NCBI RefSeq assembly: GCF_030271535.1 | Contig: NZ_JASCXJ010000010.1 | Span: forward strand, 62,001 to 126,000 | Origin: Nocardiopsis sp. ATB16-24 | Lineage (GTDB): Bacteria > Actinomycetota > Actinomycetes > Streptosporangiales > Streptosporangiaceae | Length of the DNA stretch: 64,000 bases | Direction: 5' to 3' | Part shown: in pieces, positions 9,453 through 18,436 of the stretch | Layout: each line of letters begins with the position of its first letter | How positions within the stretch are numbered: the stretch's first letter is position 1 | Translations under genes and position numbers: made by a program | The notes under the pieces: model-generated | Seen by the model: the letters and a program-made list of their open reading frames with translations, nothing else | What the model was told of the DNA's origin: nothing | The model's database searches: none

Positions 9453-10370
9453 GTGTCCCGTAAACCTGGCCGAACCGTGTCCCCGTCTCGACTCCTACGT
9501 CGAGCGCTAGCCCCCCTGGCGGCCGTCGTCATAGGCGTGTCCCTGGCCTCCGCGCCCGCCGCGGCGGAGCCGGTGGAGACCACCGCCTCCTACCAGCACT
9601 ACGTCTCCCTCGGAGACTCCTTCGTGGCCGGCCCGCTCATCCGTGAGGAGACAGTCCAACCCCGGATGCCCCTGTTGGGCTGTATGCGTACGTCCAACAA
9701 CTATCCGACGATGCTCGCCCAGCGCCTGGGCGTCGCGGAGTTCACGGACGCCAGTTGTTCCGGCGCGGTCATCAACGACTTCTACGAGCCGCAGTTCAGG
9801 GACACCCTGCCGCAGTTCGACGCCCTGACCCCCGAGACCGACCTGGTCACGGTCGGTATCGCGGGCAACGACTTCGGTTTCTCCGAGATCCTGGTGGAGT
9901 GCGCCAAGCGGAGTCTGACCAACCCCCTGGGCAGCCCGTGCGCCAACTACTACGGCGATGAACTGGACAACCGGATCGAGAACCTGCGTCCGGCCGTGTC
10001 GCAGGTCTACGCCGACATCGCCGAACGCAGCCCGAACGCCACGGTCCTGGCCGTGGGCTACCTCCAGCTCATGCCCGAGAGCAGGGGCTGCTGGCCGAGC
10101 ACGCCCATCGCACGCGGTGACGTCGCCTACCTGGACCAGGCCCAGACGGCGCTGAACGCGATGATCGCCGAGGAGGCCGAGGCCCAGGGCGCGATCTTCG
10201 TGGACGTCTTCAAGCGCGGTCACGACGTGTGCAAGTCGTCGAGCGTGCGTTGGGTGGAGGGCCTGATCCCCGCCAACGGAGCCCCCGTCCACCCGAACTA
10301 TCGGGGCATGGTGGCCACGGCCGACTTCGTGGGTGCCCGTCTGGGCCTCCCCGTGAACGACGCTGCGTAG
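9453..10370 (+). CDS. Secreted SGNH/GDSL-type hydrolase (esterase/lipase)
   Basis: The 305-residue precursor has a twin-Arg-like, strongly basic N-region and a hydrophobic signal ending near SAPAAAEP (about residue 38). SGNH blocks are present: block I GDSFVAG with the nucleophile Ser near residue 55, block III GIAGNDFGF with the Gly/Asn oxyanion residues, and block V VHPNYRG with the catalytic His near 291. Six Cys are spread through the domain, which fits three disulfides as in Streptomyces secreted lipases. The GTG start has GGAGAGG eight bases upstream. It lies divergent from radA. The substrate cannot be told from sequence; lipid esters are likely. Confidence 0.9.
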   Translation: MSRKPGRTVSPSRLLRRALAPLAAVVIGVSLASAPAAAEPVETTASYQHYVSLGDSFVAGPLIREETVQPRMPLLGCMRTSNNYPTMLAQRLGVAEFTDASCSGAVINDFYEPQFRDTLPQFDALTPETDLVTVGIAGNDFGFSEILVECAKRSLTNPLGSPCANYYGDELDNRIENLRPAVSQVYADIAERSPNATVLAVGYLQLMPESRGCWPSTPIARGDVAYLDQAQTALNAMIAEEAEAQGAIFVDVFKRGHDVCKSSSVRWVEGLIPANGAPVHPNYRGMVATADFVGARLGLPVNDAA

Positions 10371-10594
10371 TCGCACGTGACCGGCCTTCGAGAGGGTGAG
10401 TCCGATTAGCTCTTACTTGACCGCTTTGCCCCCCATGGGTCAAGGACTCTTTACCCTCTTTGGAGGCCGGGTGCGCTACAGAGAGTGACATTAAGTGCGT
10501 TTTGTGTGACGAATGGTGAGGGCGCCGTGGCGGAGAGATCCGCGTCACCGTGACGTGGGCGCCGTGGCGTACCGCATATGGGGGAACCACCGTC

Positions 10595-11467
10595 ATGCGA
10601 ATACCGCGACACCAAGAACCGAAGCAGGCCTGCCGTCCCACGGACCCGGGGCGGCAGGCCTCGTCGTTCCACGGGCCGCGGAGCCGGCCCCGCTCGATCG
10701 CCGTCGCCGCACTGACCTCGGTCGTGCTGGCGGGCGGTGCGGCGCCCGCACTGGCCCAGCAGACCCAACCTCCTTGGCCGCCCGAGGGGACCGGTGGATC
10801 CGTGACGATCCTCGTACCGGACCTGGACGAGTTCCGGCAGGATCGGCGGACCGGGGCGGAGTGGCCCGCGGCGCCCGAGAAGTCCGTGGAGAAGGAAAGG
10901 CCCGCGGAGTCGGACGAGGCCGTGGAACCCGCGGTTCCCGCCACGCCGGACGGGGACGAGCCGTGGCAGGGCGGGCATGTCGAGCCGGAGTGGCCCGCGG
11001 AGGTCGAAGGGCCCGGGTGGCCCGGCAAGACCGGGGAGTCCGTGGAACCCGCGACACCCGTCGCGCAAGACGTGGACGACTCCGAGCCGGAAGAGCGGGA
11101 CGGGCTGCCCTCCTCGACCATCGAGAAGGCCATCAGCGCGGCGGAGTCCAAGAAGGGAACGCCCTACCGCTGGGGAGGCACCGGTCCGAACGGCTTCGAC
11201 TGCTCGGGACTGGTCCAGTGGTCCTACAAGCAGGCGGGTGTGAGCCTGCCCCGCGTCGCCCACGACCAGGTCAAGGCCGGCACCCGGATCTCCTACTCCG
11301 AAGCCCGCAGGGGAGACCTCCTCTACTGGTCCAGGAACGGCAAGCCCGCCCACCACGTCGCCATCTACCTCGGTGACGGGCGCATGATCGACGCCCCGCG
11401 AACGGGGGACCACGTTCGCGAGCGGGCCGTCACCCGCCAGAACCTCGCAGGCGCAGTCCGTCTGTGA
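10595..11467 (+). CDS. Secreted NlpC/P60 peptidoglycan endopeptidase
   Basis: The 290-residue protein has a long basic N-region and then a signal sequence at about 34-55 (SIAVAALTSVVLAGGAAPAL). A Pro/Glu-rich spacer with repeated WPA and SVEPA motifs covers about 56-165, and a C-terminal NlpC/P60 domain follows. The catalytic Cys is in GFDCSGLVQW near residue 202, and the His is in HHVAIYLG near 253. Such enzymes cut D-Glu-mDAP peptide bonds in the cell wall. The ATG at 10595 has GGGGGA nine bases upstream. The first codons contain a strong hairpin (AGGCCTGCCG at 10626-10635 with CGGCAGGCCT at 10652-10661). The 5' leader also carries a repeated 13-mer (10520-10532 and 10557-10569). Confidence 0.92.
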   Translation: MRIPRHQEPKQACRPTDPGRQASSFHGPRSRPRSIAVAALTSVVLAGGAAPALAQQTQPPWPPEGTGGSVTILVPDLDEFRQDRRTGAEWPAAPEKSVEKERPAESDEAVEPAVPATPDGDEPWQGGHVEPEWPAEVEGPGWPGKTGESVEPATPVAQDVDDSEPEERDGLPSSTIEKAISAAESKKGTPYRWGGTGPNGFDCSGLVQWSYKQAGVSLPRVAHDQVKAGTRISYSEARRGDLLYWSRNGKPAHHVAIYLGDGRMIDAPRTGDHVRERAVTRQNLAGAVRL

Positions 11468-11963
11468 GACAGGCAGGCCTCGCGCGAAGCGCTGACGGCC
11501 GCCGACCCGGGCAACGAACCCGGCCGACCCCGTGAGCATCCCCCGGGAGGATGCTCGATACCGCCTCCACCACGGCATCGCGTGGTCCACGGGAGGAACC
11601 CGTCGAGACCCGATGCCCCGGGTGGACGCAGCGGAGGGGGACCCGAAGACACCACCGCCTCAAAGGTGCGGCGGTCGGTGAGCAAACCACCCATCGCCAG
11701 GGCCTCACGGTCGATCCCGTGCTGTGCCCCTGACCGTTCCACGGCGTGCGGACCGAACGACGGCGGCACACGCCGGAACCCAAGGACCGACGAGGCGGAC
11801 TCGGCGCGCGTGCGCGTTTCCCGATCCGGGAACGTGCGCCCGCCGGGCCGCTCCGGCCCGACACCCGTCGCGGGGCCCGTGGCGTCCTCGCGGAAGGAAA
11901 CGGGGCGCCGCGTCCGCGTGCACGGTAGACGCGCGGAGGGAGGGAGCGCATAGTCTGTGTGCC
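11468..11963. other. Intergenic stretch, no gene supported
   Basis: About 500 bases follow the NlpC/P60 gene. Open frames on both strands are compositionally implausible (Arg/Pro-rich) and match no family. The only functional sign is the promoter hexamer at its right end, 11951-11956. Confidence 0.45.
11951..11956 (+). promoter_or_regulatory. -10 hexamer of a leaderless promoter
   Basis: TAGTCT lies seven bases before the GTG start of the isomerase gene, with no Shine-Dalgarno between them. This is the typical layout of actinobacterial leaderless mRNAs. The same hexamer precedes menG. Confidence 0.6.
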
Positions 11964-12908
11964 GTGAGCCCTATCCAGGTCCCAGACGCGCCCGTCGTCC
12001 TGTCGTCGGCGTCGGTCTACCCGGAGAAGACCCCGGCCGCCTTCGAGATCGCGGCGAAGCTGGGGTATGACGGCGTGGAGGTGCTCGTCTCCTCCGATCC
12101 GGCCAGCCAGGACATCGATCTCCTACGGCGTCTTTCGGACTATCACCAGATTCCCGTCACCGCAGTCCACTCCCCCTGCCTGGTCCTCACCCAACGGGTG
12201 TGGGGCCGGGAGCCCTGGGGCAAACTCGTCCGCTCCAAGGAGATGGCCGAGGCCCTGGGCGCCAAGACCATCGTGGTGCATCCCGCTTTCCGCTGGCAGC
12301 GCGAGTACGCCCGTGACTTCGAGACCGGCATCGCCCGCATGCAGGAGGAGACCGACGTCGTCTTCGCGGTGGAGAACATGTATCCGGTACGTGTGCGGGA
12401 CCGTGAGGTCGTCCCCTACGCTCCGAGCTGGAACCCGCTGGATCGCGACTACTCCGACGTCACACTCGACCTCTCGCACACCGCCATGTCGGGTTCCGAC
12501 GCCATGGACATGGCCAAGCGCCTGGGCGACCGCCTCTCCCACGTCCACGTGGCCGACGGCTTCGGCGGCCAGAACCTGGACGAGCACCTCATTCCCGGAC
12601 GCGGTCGTCAACCGGTCGCCGAACTTCTGGAGTACCTCGCCGAGAGGGGGTTCGGCGGTCAGCTGGTCCTTGAGGTGAGCACCCGCAAGGCTCCCGACAG
12701 GCAGGCGCGCATGCGGGAGCTGGCGGAGGCACTGGCCTTCACCCGGCTGCACTTCGCCCGTGCCACCGCTCCGGCCGACCCGCCGCGTGACCGGCGCGAG
12801 CGCATCGCGCTCCTGCGCAGGACGCCCGCGCCGCCGCCGCGGCGCTTCACCGTGGACCGGAGCGGCACCGTCGACGACAGGGGCACGGTCGACCCCGACA
12901 CGGAGTGA
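11964..12908 (+). CDS. Sugar phosphate isomerase/epimerase family TIM barrel
   Basis: The 314-residue protein belongs to the xylose-isomerase-like/AP-endonuclease-2 superfamily of divalent-metal TIM barrels. Typical strands and metal-ligand positions are visible: [32 protein letters not shown] with the metal Glu, and [32 protein letters not shown] and [10 protein letters not shown] follow. The last 50 residues are a basic tail rich in Arg and Pro. The exact reaction is unknown. The GTG at 11964 is set by the leaderless -10 signal and gives the N-terminus [15 protein letters not shown]. It is directly upstream of proC, an arrangement conserved in Streptomyces, but no link to proline synthesis is established. 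Confidence 0.88.
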   Translation: MSPIQVPDAPVVLSSASVYPEKTPAAFEIAAKLGYDGVEVLVSSDPASQDIDLLRRLSDYHQIPVTAVHSPCLVLTQRVWGREPWGKLVRSKEMAEALGAKTIVVHPAFRWQREYARDFETGIARMQEETDVVFAVENMYPVRVRDREVVPYAPSWNPLDRDYSDVTLDLSHTAMSGSDAMDMAKRLGDRLSHVHVADGFGGQNLDEHLIPGRGRQPVAELLEYLAERGFGGQLVLEVSTRKAPDRQARMRELAEALAFTRLHFARATAPADPPRDRRERIALLRRTPAPPPRRFTVDRSGTVDDRGTVDPDTE

Positions 12909-12987
12909 GTGTCCACACGTTGAGACGGTTGTCCACTCCGGGGGACCGGTGCGGTTAGCGTGGAGGTATCCGCAGGAAGGATCCTTC

Positions 12988-13782
12988 ATGATCGCGATCA
13001 TCGGTGCCGGGAAGATGGGCGAGGCCCTGCTCGCCGGAATGCTGGCCAGGGGCCACGAACCAAGGGACGTGCTCGTCACCGAACCGCGGGCGGAGCACGC
13101 GCGAGAGCTCCGCGAACGCTACGGAGTCGAGGTCGCCCCCGCCATGGACGCGGCCAAGCGCGCCGGCACGCTGCTGCTCGCGCTCAAGCCGCAGGACATG
13201 GTGGCGTTGCTGGACGAACTGGCACCGCACCTGTCCTCGGACCGTCTCGTGATCTCCGTCGCCGCGGGCATCACCACCGCCGTACTGGAGGACCACCTGC
13301 CCACCGGGACGCCCGTGGTCCGGGCGATGCCCAACACCCCCGCGCTCATGGGGCGGGGGATGACCGCCATCGCTGGCGGGGCCCACGCCGACGAGGCCCA
13401 TCTGGACCGGGCCGAGGCGCTCCTGGGCACGGTCGGTGAGGTGATCCGCGTGGGCGAACAGCACATGGACACCGTCACCGCCATCTCCGGCAGCGGCCCC
13501 GCCTACTTCTACTTCATCGCCGAGACGATGATCGAGGCCGGAGTGGCGATGGGCATGCCGCGTGCCACCGCCCAGAAGCTGGTCGGTCAGACCATCACGG
13601 GAGCCGCGGCCATGCTCAACGACTCCGGAGAGCACCCCGTGGTGCTGCGTGAGGCCGTCACCTCACCCGGTGGCACGACCGCCGCCGCGCTGCGCGAGCT
13701 GGAGCGGCACGGGGTGCGCACCGCCTTCACCGACGCCATCGAGGCGGCCCACGATCGGAGCAGGGCGCTCTCCGGAAGCTGA
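12988..13782 (+). CDS. proC: Pyrroline-5-carboxylate reductase ProC
   Basis: ProC reduces 1-pyrroline-5-carboxylate to L-proline with NAD(P)H, the last step of proline synthesis. The 264-residue product has an N-terminal Rossmann motif (IAIIGAGKMGEALLAG, residues 2-17). The motif PVVRAMPNTPALMGRGMT lies near 110-127. The C-terminal dimer signature is SGSGPAYFYFIAETMIEAG (about 167-185), with TSPGGTTAAAL near 227. The family's usual length is 265-275. The ATG at 12988 is supported by AGGAAGG seven bases upstream. Confidence 0.97.
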   Translation: MIAIIGAGKMGEALLAGMLARGHEPRDVLVTEPRAEHARELRERYGVEVAPAMDAAKRAGTLLLALKPQDMVALLDELAPHLSSDRLVISVAAGITTAVLEDHLPTGTPVVRAMPNTPALMGRGMTAIAGGAHADEAHLDRAEALLGTVGEVIRVGEQHMDTVTAISGSGPAYFYFIAETMIEAGVAMGMPRATAQKLVGQTITGAAAMLNDSGEHPVVLREAVTSPGGTTAAALRELERHGVRTAFTDAIEAAHDRSRALSGS

Positions 13783-13925
13783 CGGACGAACGTGGCCGGA
13801 AGCGGTCGGCCCTGGTAGAACCGATGTCGCCCCGCATGGGTAGTGTGCATGGAGAAGGGCCCCTATGGCTCTTTCGGGCCCGTCACGTGCGGGACCTCCC
13901 CCATCTTCGAGTTCCAGGGTCCTCC

Positions 13926-15869
13926 ATGACTGCTTCCCCTCCCCCGACCGACCCTCCCCAGCCACCGGGCGAAGGCTTCCCGCCTCCGGGTGGCACCCCT
14001 CACGCGGGTCCCCCGCCCCAGGACACGCCTCAGGGGGCCGGCCCCCACGGCACACCCGTCGGCGGCCCTCCCCCAGGACCGGCCGGAGACCGACCGGCCT
14101 TCGGCCCCCCACCAGGAGGGGTCCCCCACGCCGGGACGCCGGCCGGAGGTGTTCCGGCCGGTGGTGCGCCCTCGGGGGGGATGTACGCGGGCGGTGTCCA
14201 GGGCCCGCCCCCCGGCGGGATGCCTCCTGGGGGCCCGCCTCCGGGTGGGACGCCCCCTGGGGGCCCACCCCCGGGCGAAATGCCTCCTGGTGGGATGCCC
14301 CCCGGCGGGATGCCTCCTGGTGGGATGCCCCCCGGCGGGATGCCCCCGGGTGGGATGCCTCCGTTCAACGCCCCGCCGCCCAAGCCGCCCAGGTTGGGAC
14401 TGTTCTCCTCCCCCTCGGCCGTACGCGCCTCCCTGCTCAACGCCTCCGGTCTGGGCGCCGGATACTTCTACCTGCGCCAGTGGCCCTTCTTCGGCGCCGC
14501 GCTCATCATCACCGTCGGGCTGCTGATCACGGCCGCGATCATCGGCGCCGCCGACAACGTCCTGCTCTGGGCCTCGATCTTCGTCGCCTGGTTCGTCGCC
14601 GCCGCCGTTCACGGCCTCTTCGTCGGACGCTCCCATGACGAACGCGTCCTGAACCGGGGCGAGCAACCGCGCAAGAGCGCGATGCCCCTGATCACGGCCG
14701 GGGGGCTGGCGGTCGTCCTGATCGTCTCGCTCGTCGGTGTGTGGCAGGCGGGCGAGTGGCGACTGCGCGTCGCCGACGCCGCACACGCTCGGGGCGAATG
14801 CGGTCCCGAGGAGGCCGTCGCCGGCTACGAGAGCGTGGAGGACCTCTACCAGCTCTCCTTCTCCCCGTCCCTGGTCTCGCGCGCCCGCGCGGGCGTCGAG
14901 GCCTGTGCCCTGCTGGAGCGGGCCCAGCGCGACGTGGAGGCGGAGGAGTACGAGCAGGCGCTGGACTCCTACAGCGCCTACTTCGGTCACCCCGCCTCCC
15001 GCTGGGCGGACACCGACGGCGAGATCGCCGACATCCACCTGTCCTACGCGGGGAACCTGGTGTCGTCCGCCGCCGACGACTTCGACGGCGAGGTCACCGA
15101 GGACTACCGCGAGAACATGCGTCGTGCCCACGAGATCTACAGCGTGATCCCCGTGGACTACGAGGGGACCGAGGCGGCCGGAAAGGTGGCCACCGCCCTC
15201 ACGGACCTGTACGAGACCGGGACCGACCAGTACGCCGCGGAGAACTGGTGCGCGGGCTTCGAACAGATCGACATGTTCTCCGACCTGGACTGGGAGACGG
15301 TCCCCCAGATCGCCGAGCGCATGACCGCCGAACGTCCCGAGGCCGCGCTCCACTGCGGATGGGAGGCCGTGGAGGCCGCGGACTTCGCGCTCGCCGACGA
15401 CATGGTCGCCACCATGGAGACGGAGTACCCCGACCACGAGGCCGACGACGTCGAGAAGATGGTCGTCCACATCGGGGCCGGACGGATGGAGGCCGAGATG
15501 GACGCCCTGACCGTCATCGGCGAGGTCGACTTCGACGCCACCCCCACCGGTAGTTCGGGCGGTGGCAAGAGCGTCCTGGAGATCACCAACAACACCCCGC
15601 ACGAGATGCGCTTCCTCTACGTCGGACCGGACAAGGTCCACGACGAGATCATCACCCCCGCCTGTGAGGACTGCGAGGTCTACAGCTCGCCGCCTTCGGG
15701 GAACTCCTGTTTCGACAAGGGGGACGTGATGAAACTGGAACTGGAACCGGGCAAGTACCGAGTGCTGCTCACCTCGAACGACTCGTTCTTCGGCTCGGCG
15801 CCGTTGCACGGGAACATCACCCTGAGCGCGGGGGACAAGCACGAGTCCTGCTACTACCTCACCGAGTAG
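13926..15869 (+). CDS. Large membrane protein with Pro/Gly/Met repeats and secreted domain
   Basis: The 647-residue protein begins with about 155 residues of Pro/Gly-rich, presumably cytoplasmic sequence ending in tandem MPPGG pentapeptides. A hydrophobic block at about 165-240 follows (two or three helices around FFGAALIITVGLLITAAII and LLWASIFVAWFVAAAVHG). Another helix lies near 255-278 (ITAGGLAVVLIVSLVGVW). The remaining 370 residues are outside, acidic, and start with helical TPR-like repeats. They finish with a beta domain holding clustered Cys (ACEDCEVY, NSCFDKG, ESCYYL). I do not recognise the family. ATG 13926 starts the repeat region cleanly; GTG/ATG codons further upstream are less plausible. 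Confidence 0.75.
   Translation: MTASPPPTDPPQPPGEGFPPPGGTPHAGPPPQDTPQGAGPHGTPVGGPPPGPAGDRPAFGPPPGGVPHAGTPAGGVPAGGAPSGGMYAGGVQGPPPGGMPPGGPPPGGTPPGGPPPGEMPPGGMPPGGMPPGGMPPGGMPPGGMPPFNAPPPKPPRLGLFSSPSAVRASLLNASGLGAGYFYLRQWPFFGAALIITVGLLITAAIIGAADNVLLWASIFVAWFVAAAVHGLFVGRSHDERVLNRGEQPRKSAMPLITAGGLAVVLIVSLVGVWQAGEWRLRVADAAHARGECGPEEAVAGYESVEDLYQLSFSPSLVSRARAGVEACALLERAQRDVEAEEYEQALDSYSAYFGHPASRWADTDGEIADIHLSYAGNLVSSAADDFDGEVTEDYRENMRRAHEIYSVIPVDYEGTEAAGKVATALTDLYETGTDQYAAENWCAGFEQIDMFSDLDWETVPQIAERMTAERPEAALHCGWEAVEAADFALADDMVATMETEYPDHEADDVEKMVVHIGAGRMEAEMDALTVIGEVDFDATPTGSSGGGKSVLEITNNTPHEMRFLYVGPDKVHDEIITPACEDCEVYSSPPSGNSCFDKGDVMKLELEPGKYRVLLTSNDSFFGSAPLHGNITLSAGDKHESCYYLTE
14211..14361 (+). repeat. 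In-frame tandem repeats encoding MPPGG units
   Basis: Imperfect 15- and 30-bp units encode repeated MPPGG/PPPGG pentapeptides. Positions 14281-14310 and 14311-14340 are exact copies of one 30-bp unit. Flanking units have diverged, for example ACGCCCCCTGG in place of ATGCCTCCTGG. Slippage would alter the length of the disordered tail in steps of five residues. Confidence 0.85.
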
Positions 15870-15982
15870 ACCGGATCCCTCCGGGCACGGAGCGGGGGCA
15901 CGTCCCCTCCGTGCCCGGAGGCATCCCGACCGGAGACGCCACCGGGACCCGGGGTTCGGCCCGGGGATCGGTTCCGCGTACT

Positions 15983-16000
15983 GTGTGCTTCGAAGCACAC
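15983..16000. promoter_or_regulatory. Perfect 18-bp palindrome at the acuC-like promoter
   Basis: GTGTGCTTCGAAGCACAC is a perfect palindrome. A -10-like hexamer TACTGT (15979-15984) overlaps its left edge, and the gene starts 24 bases beyond it. The position fits an operator that blocks transcription initiation. The cognate regulator is unknown. Confidence 0.5.
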
Positions 16001-16023
16001 GCACCTGGAACGGGGGTCACTAC

Positions 16024-17214
16024 ATGGGAGGGCGCACGTCCTGCTCGCTTCGGGTGGCATGGGACGACGGACTCACCGCCTACGACTTCGGAGCACAGCA
16101 CCCACTGGCTCCGGTCCGCGTCGAGCTGACCATGGCGCTCAGCCGGGACCTCGGTGTCCTGGACGCGCCCGGCGTCGGCCTGTTGGAGGTGGAGCCCGCC
16201 TCGGACGAACTCCTGAGCCTGGTGCACGACCCCGCCTACATCGAGGCGGTGAAGCGGGCGGGGCGCACCCTGGAGCCCGACGAGGCGCACATGTTGGGCA
16301 CCTCGGACAACCCCGTGTTCAAGGACATGCACGACGCCGCCGCGCTCATCTCCGGAGCCTCCGTGGCCGCCGCACGGGCCGTGTGGTCGGGCGAGGCGGC
16401 GCACGCCGCCAACATCGCGGGAGGCCTGCACCACGCCATGCGCGGCAACGCCTGGGGCTTTTGCGTCTACAACGACCCCGCCCTGGCCATCGCCTGGCTG
16501 CTGGAACAGGGCGCCAAGCGGGTCGCCTACGTGGACGTGGACGTCCACCACGGGGACGGTGTCCAGAACGCCTTCTACGACGATCCCCGTGTGCTCACCA
16601 TCAGCCTCCACGAGTCGCCCGTGACCCTGTTCCCGGGCACCGGCCAGGCGTCGGAGACCGGCGGGCCCAACGCCGAGGGGTACGCGGTCAACGTCGCCCT
16701 CCCCGCGAGCACCGGCGACACCGGCTGGCACCGCGCCTTCGACGCCGTCGTTCCGCCGCTGCTGCACGAGTTCCAACCCGAGATCCTGGTGACGCAGCAG
16801 GGGTGCGACACCCACTCCCTGGACCCGTTGGCCAACCTCACCCTGAGCGTGGACGGCCAGCGCCGCGCCTACGCCGAACTGCACAGGCTCGCCCAGAAGA
16901 CGGCGGGCGGCCGGTGGCTGCTGTTCGGTGGTGGTGGTTACGGACTGGTGCAGGTGGTCCCGCGTGCCTGGACCCATCTGTTGGGCGAGGCCGCCGGCCA
17001 CCCGATCGATCCTGAGACCGAGACCCCGCAGAGCTGGCGGGACTTCGTGCGCCAACGCACCGGGGAACTCGCGCCGCTCTACATGACCGACGGGCGAGAG
17101 GTGTCCTTCGAACCCTTCGAGCACGGTTACGACCCCGGCGACCCGGTGGACCGCGCCATCCACGCGACGCGCACCGCGGTCTTCCCCAGCCATGGGATCG
17201 ATCCCACCCTGTAG
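16024..17214 (+). CDS. acuC: AcuC-like acetoin utilization / histone deacetylase family protein
   Basis: Class I/II-type zinc deacetylases of the AcuC branch remove acetyl groups, classically from acetyl-CoA synthetase. The 396-residue protein carries the signature VDVDVHHGDGVQNAFY near 170-185 with the zinc Asp and His. It also has GGLHHAMRGNAWGFCVYND near 135-155, QQGCDTHSLDPLANL near 258-272 with the second zinc Asp, and the glycine-rich loop FGGGGYG near 300. The ATG at 16024 gives MGGRTSCSLRVAWDD; a GTG 39 bases earlier lies within the palindromic operator candidate and is unlikely. It is followed by a phosphatase-like gene in the same direction. Confidence 0.92.
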   Translation: MGGRTSCSLRVAWDDGLTAYDFGAQHPLAPVRVELTMALSRDLGVLDAPGVGLLEVEPASDELLSLVHDPAYIEAVKRAGRTLEPDEAHMLGTSDNPVFKDMHDAAALISGASVAAARAVWSGEAAHAANIAGGLHHAMRGNAWGFCVYNDPALAIAWLLEQGAKRVAYVDVDVHHGDGVQNAFYDDPRVLTISLHESPVTLFPGTGQASETGGPNAEGYAVNVALPASTGDTGWHRAFDAVVPPLLHEFQPEILVTQQGCDTHSLDPLANLTLSVDGQRRAYAELHRLAQKTAGGRWLLFGGGGYGLVQVVPRAWTHLLGEAAGHPIDPETETPQSWRDFVRQRTGELAPLYMTDGREVSFEPFEHGYDPGDPVDRAIHATRTAVFPSHGIDPTL

Positions 17215-17392
17215 GGCGTGCCCCGGTGGGAACCGGGCCGGGTACGGAGCGGGTGAATTCCGCGGGACCCCGGCGTGGCGCCTCCGAAGCGGGTAGGACA
17301 GAGGTTGAATACCGGGCGAACAGGAGCAGGCGTCGTGGTGGCCGCATGGCGTGGCGCACGCTCACTGCGCAGAAGAGGAAGGGGAACGCCAG

Positions 17393-18190
17393 GTGACGCC
17401 GCCGACACGAGCCGAACTCATCACCTATCTGGTGCGCACGGGGATCGCCGGACACGTCGACACCCCACGCCAGAACAACCTGCGGCACTACCGGCGGCTC
17501 GTCCAGAAGGACCCCTACCACCAGTTCGGTCTGACCTTCTCCCACGACTGGACCTATTCCGAGGTCCTGGCGCTGATGAGCAAGCGCTGTGGGGTGGTGG
17601 CCGACGAGGAGTACGTGTGGGGGATCGACACCATCGATCCCGACCTGACCATCGACGCCCTGGAGGCTCTGGCCGACCGGCTGGCCCTGGCCGCCGAACG
17701 TCGGGAGCGGGTCATGTTCGCCACCGGCCACCCCCGCAACCTTCAGGAGACCTACAGCGCGTGGAAGGACGCCCTCGTCGCACGAGGGTGCACTGTCATT
17801 ACCGCAGGCGGCGGTTATTCCTACGAAGTGACCACAGAACGGCCGCCGAATCGCCGTATCGTCGTCTGGCAGGATGACGTAGCGATTGTTACGGATACCC
17901 GTATCGCGCGTCACAGCCATCACCCCTTCGCCATGCGCGCCATTCTGGCCGACCTCACGGACCGGGGTGAGGCGTGGCCGCAGTTGGTCATCGCCGACCA
18001 CGGTTTCGCGGGTGCGGCGGGGGAGGCGGGAGTGCCCGTCGTGGGTTTCGCCGACTGTAACGACCCCGCCCTTTTCCTGGCCGAAGCCGAGGGAAAAGTG
18101 CTGGTCACCGTGCCTATGGACGATGGATATCTGACCGAGGACTACGCTCCCCTGCGCCAGTACGTCCTCGCTCGGGCCGGTCTTCTGTGA
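17393..18190 (+). CDS. Phosphatase-like conserved actinobacterial protein
   Basis: The 265-residue protein matches a conserved actinobacterial family usually annotated simply as phosphatase. Visible features are an N-terminal helical part (TPRQNNLRHYRRLVQKDPYH) and the acidic GIDTIDPDLTIDALE. A Rossmann-like strand and loop VMFATGHPRN lies near 105-114. A second alpha/beta half reads LVIADHGFAGAAGEAGVPVVGFADCNDPALF. Several Asp and His could bind metal, but I cannot place it in a named phosphatase superfamily with certainty. GTG at 17393 has AGGAAGGGG upstream; an in-frame earlier start lacks one. It lies between acuC and the BdtA-like gene, an arrangement also seen in Streptomyces. Confidence 0.8.
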   Translation: MTPPTRAELITYLVRTGIAGHVDTPRQNNLRHYRRLVQKDPYHQFGLTFSHDWTYSEVLALMSKRCGVVADEEYVWGIDTIDPDLTIDALEALADRLALAAERRERVMFATGHPRNLQETYSAWKDALVARGCTVITAGGGYSYEVTTERPPNRRIVVWQDDVAIVTDTRIARHSHHPFAMRAILADLTDRGEAWPQLVIADHGFAGAAGEAGVPVVGFADCNDPALFLAEAEGKVLVTVPMDDGYLTEDYAPLRQYVLARAGLL

Positions 18191-18436
18191 CCGAGGGGCA
18201 CCATTTATACCCACCTTTAAACCTCATCCGACCCGCCATCAACGCATATCCCGGAAGAAAGCACCAACGGCCTTTCGCTGGAGGGAACTCGGCTCTACCC
18301 TGAAAACGGACGTGTCAGTAGTGACAGCATGACACGCTGGCGTGGCGTTGGGACGGGCACACCGGGGTCGCCGCCGTGCACCACGTCGGACTGAAGGGTA
18401 GACAATGCTCACGTCCGGGAATGAGGGCGTCGGAAG

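Noticed and set aside
10498..10665. Possible ydaO (c-di-AMP) riboswitch before the NlpC/P60 gene
   Set aside because: The GGGGGAACCA element is present, but the required downstream GGGGUGAAUC and GUAGGG segments are not found, and the element sits at the ribosome binding site position.
11430..11951. Leftward frame in the 11.5-12 kb gap
   Set aside because: Arg/Pro/Ser-rich without any recognisable motif; the region is better explained as intergenic.
13824..13925. Longer start for the Pro/Gly/Met-rich membrane protein
   Set aside because: The extra 34 residues are not low-complexity like the following part and include a likely promoter segment; the ATG at 13926 is more natural.
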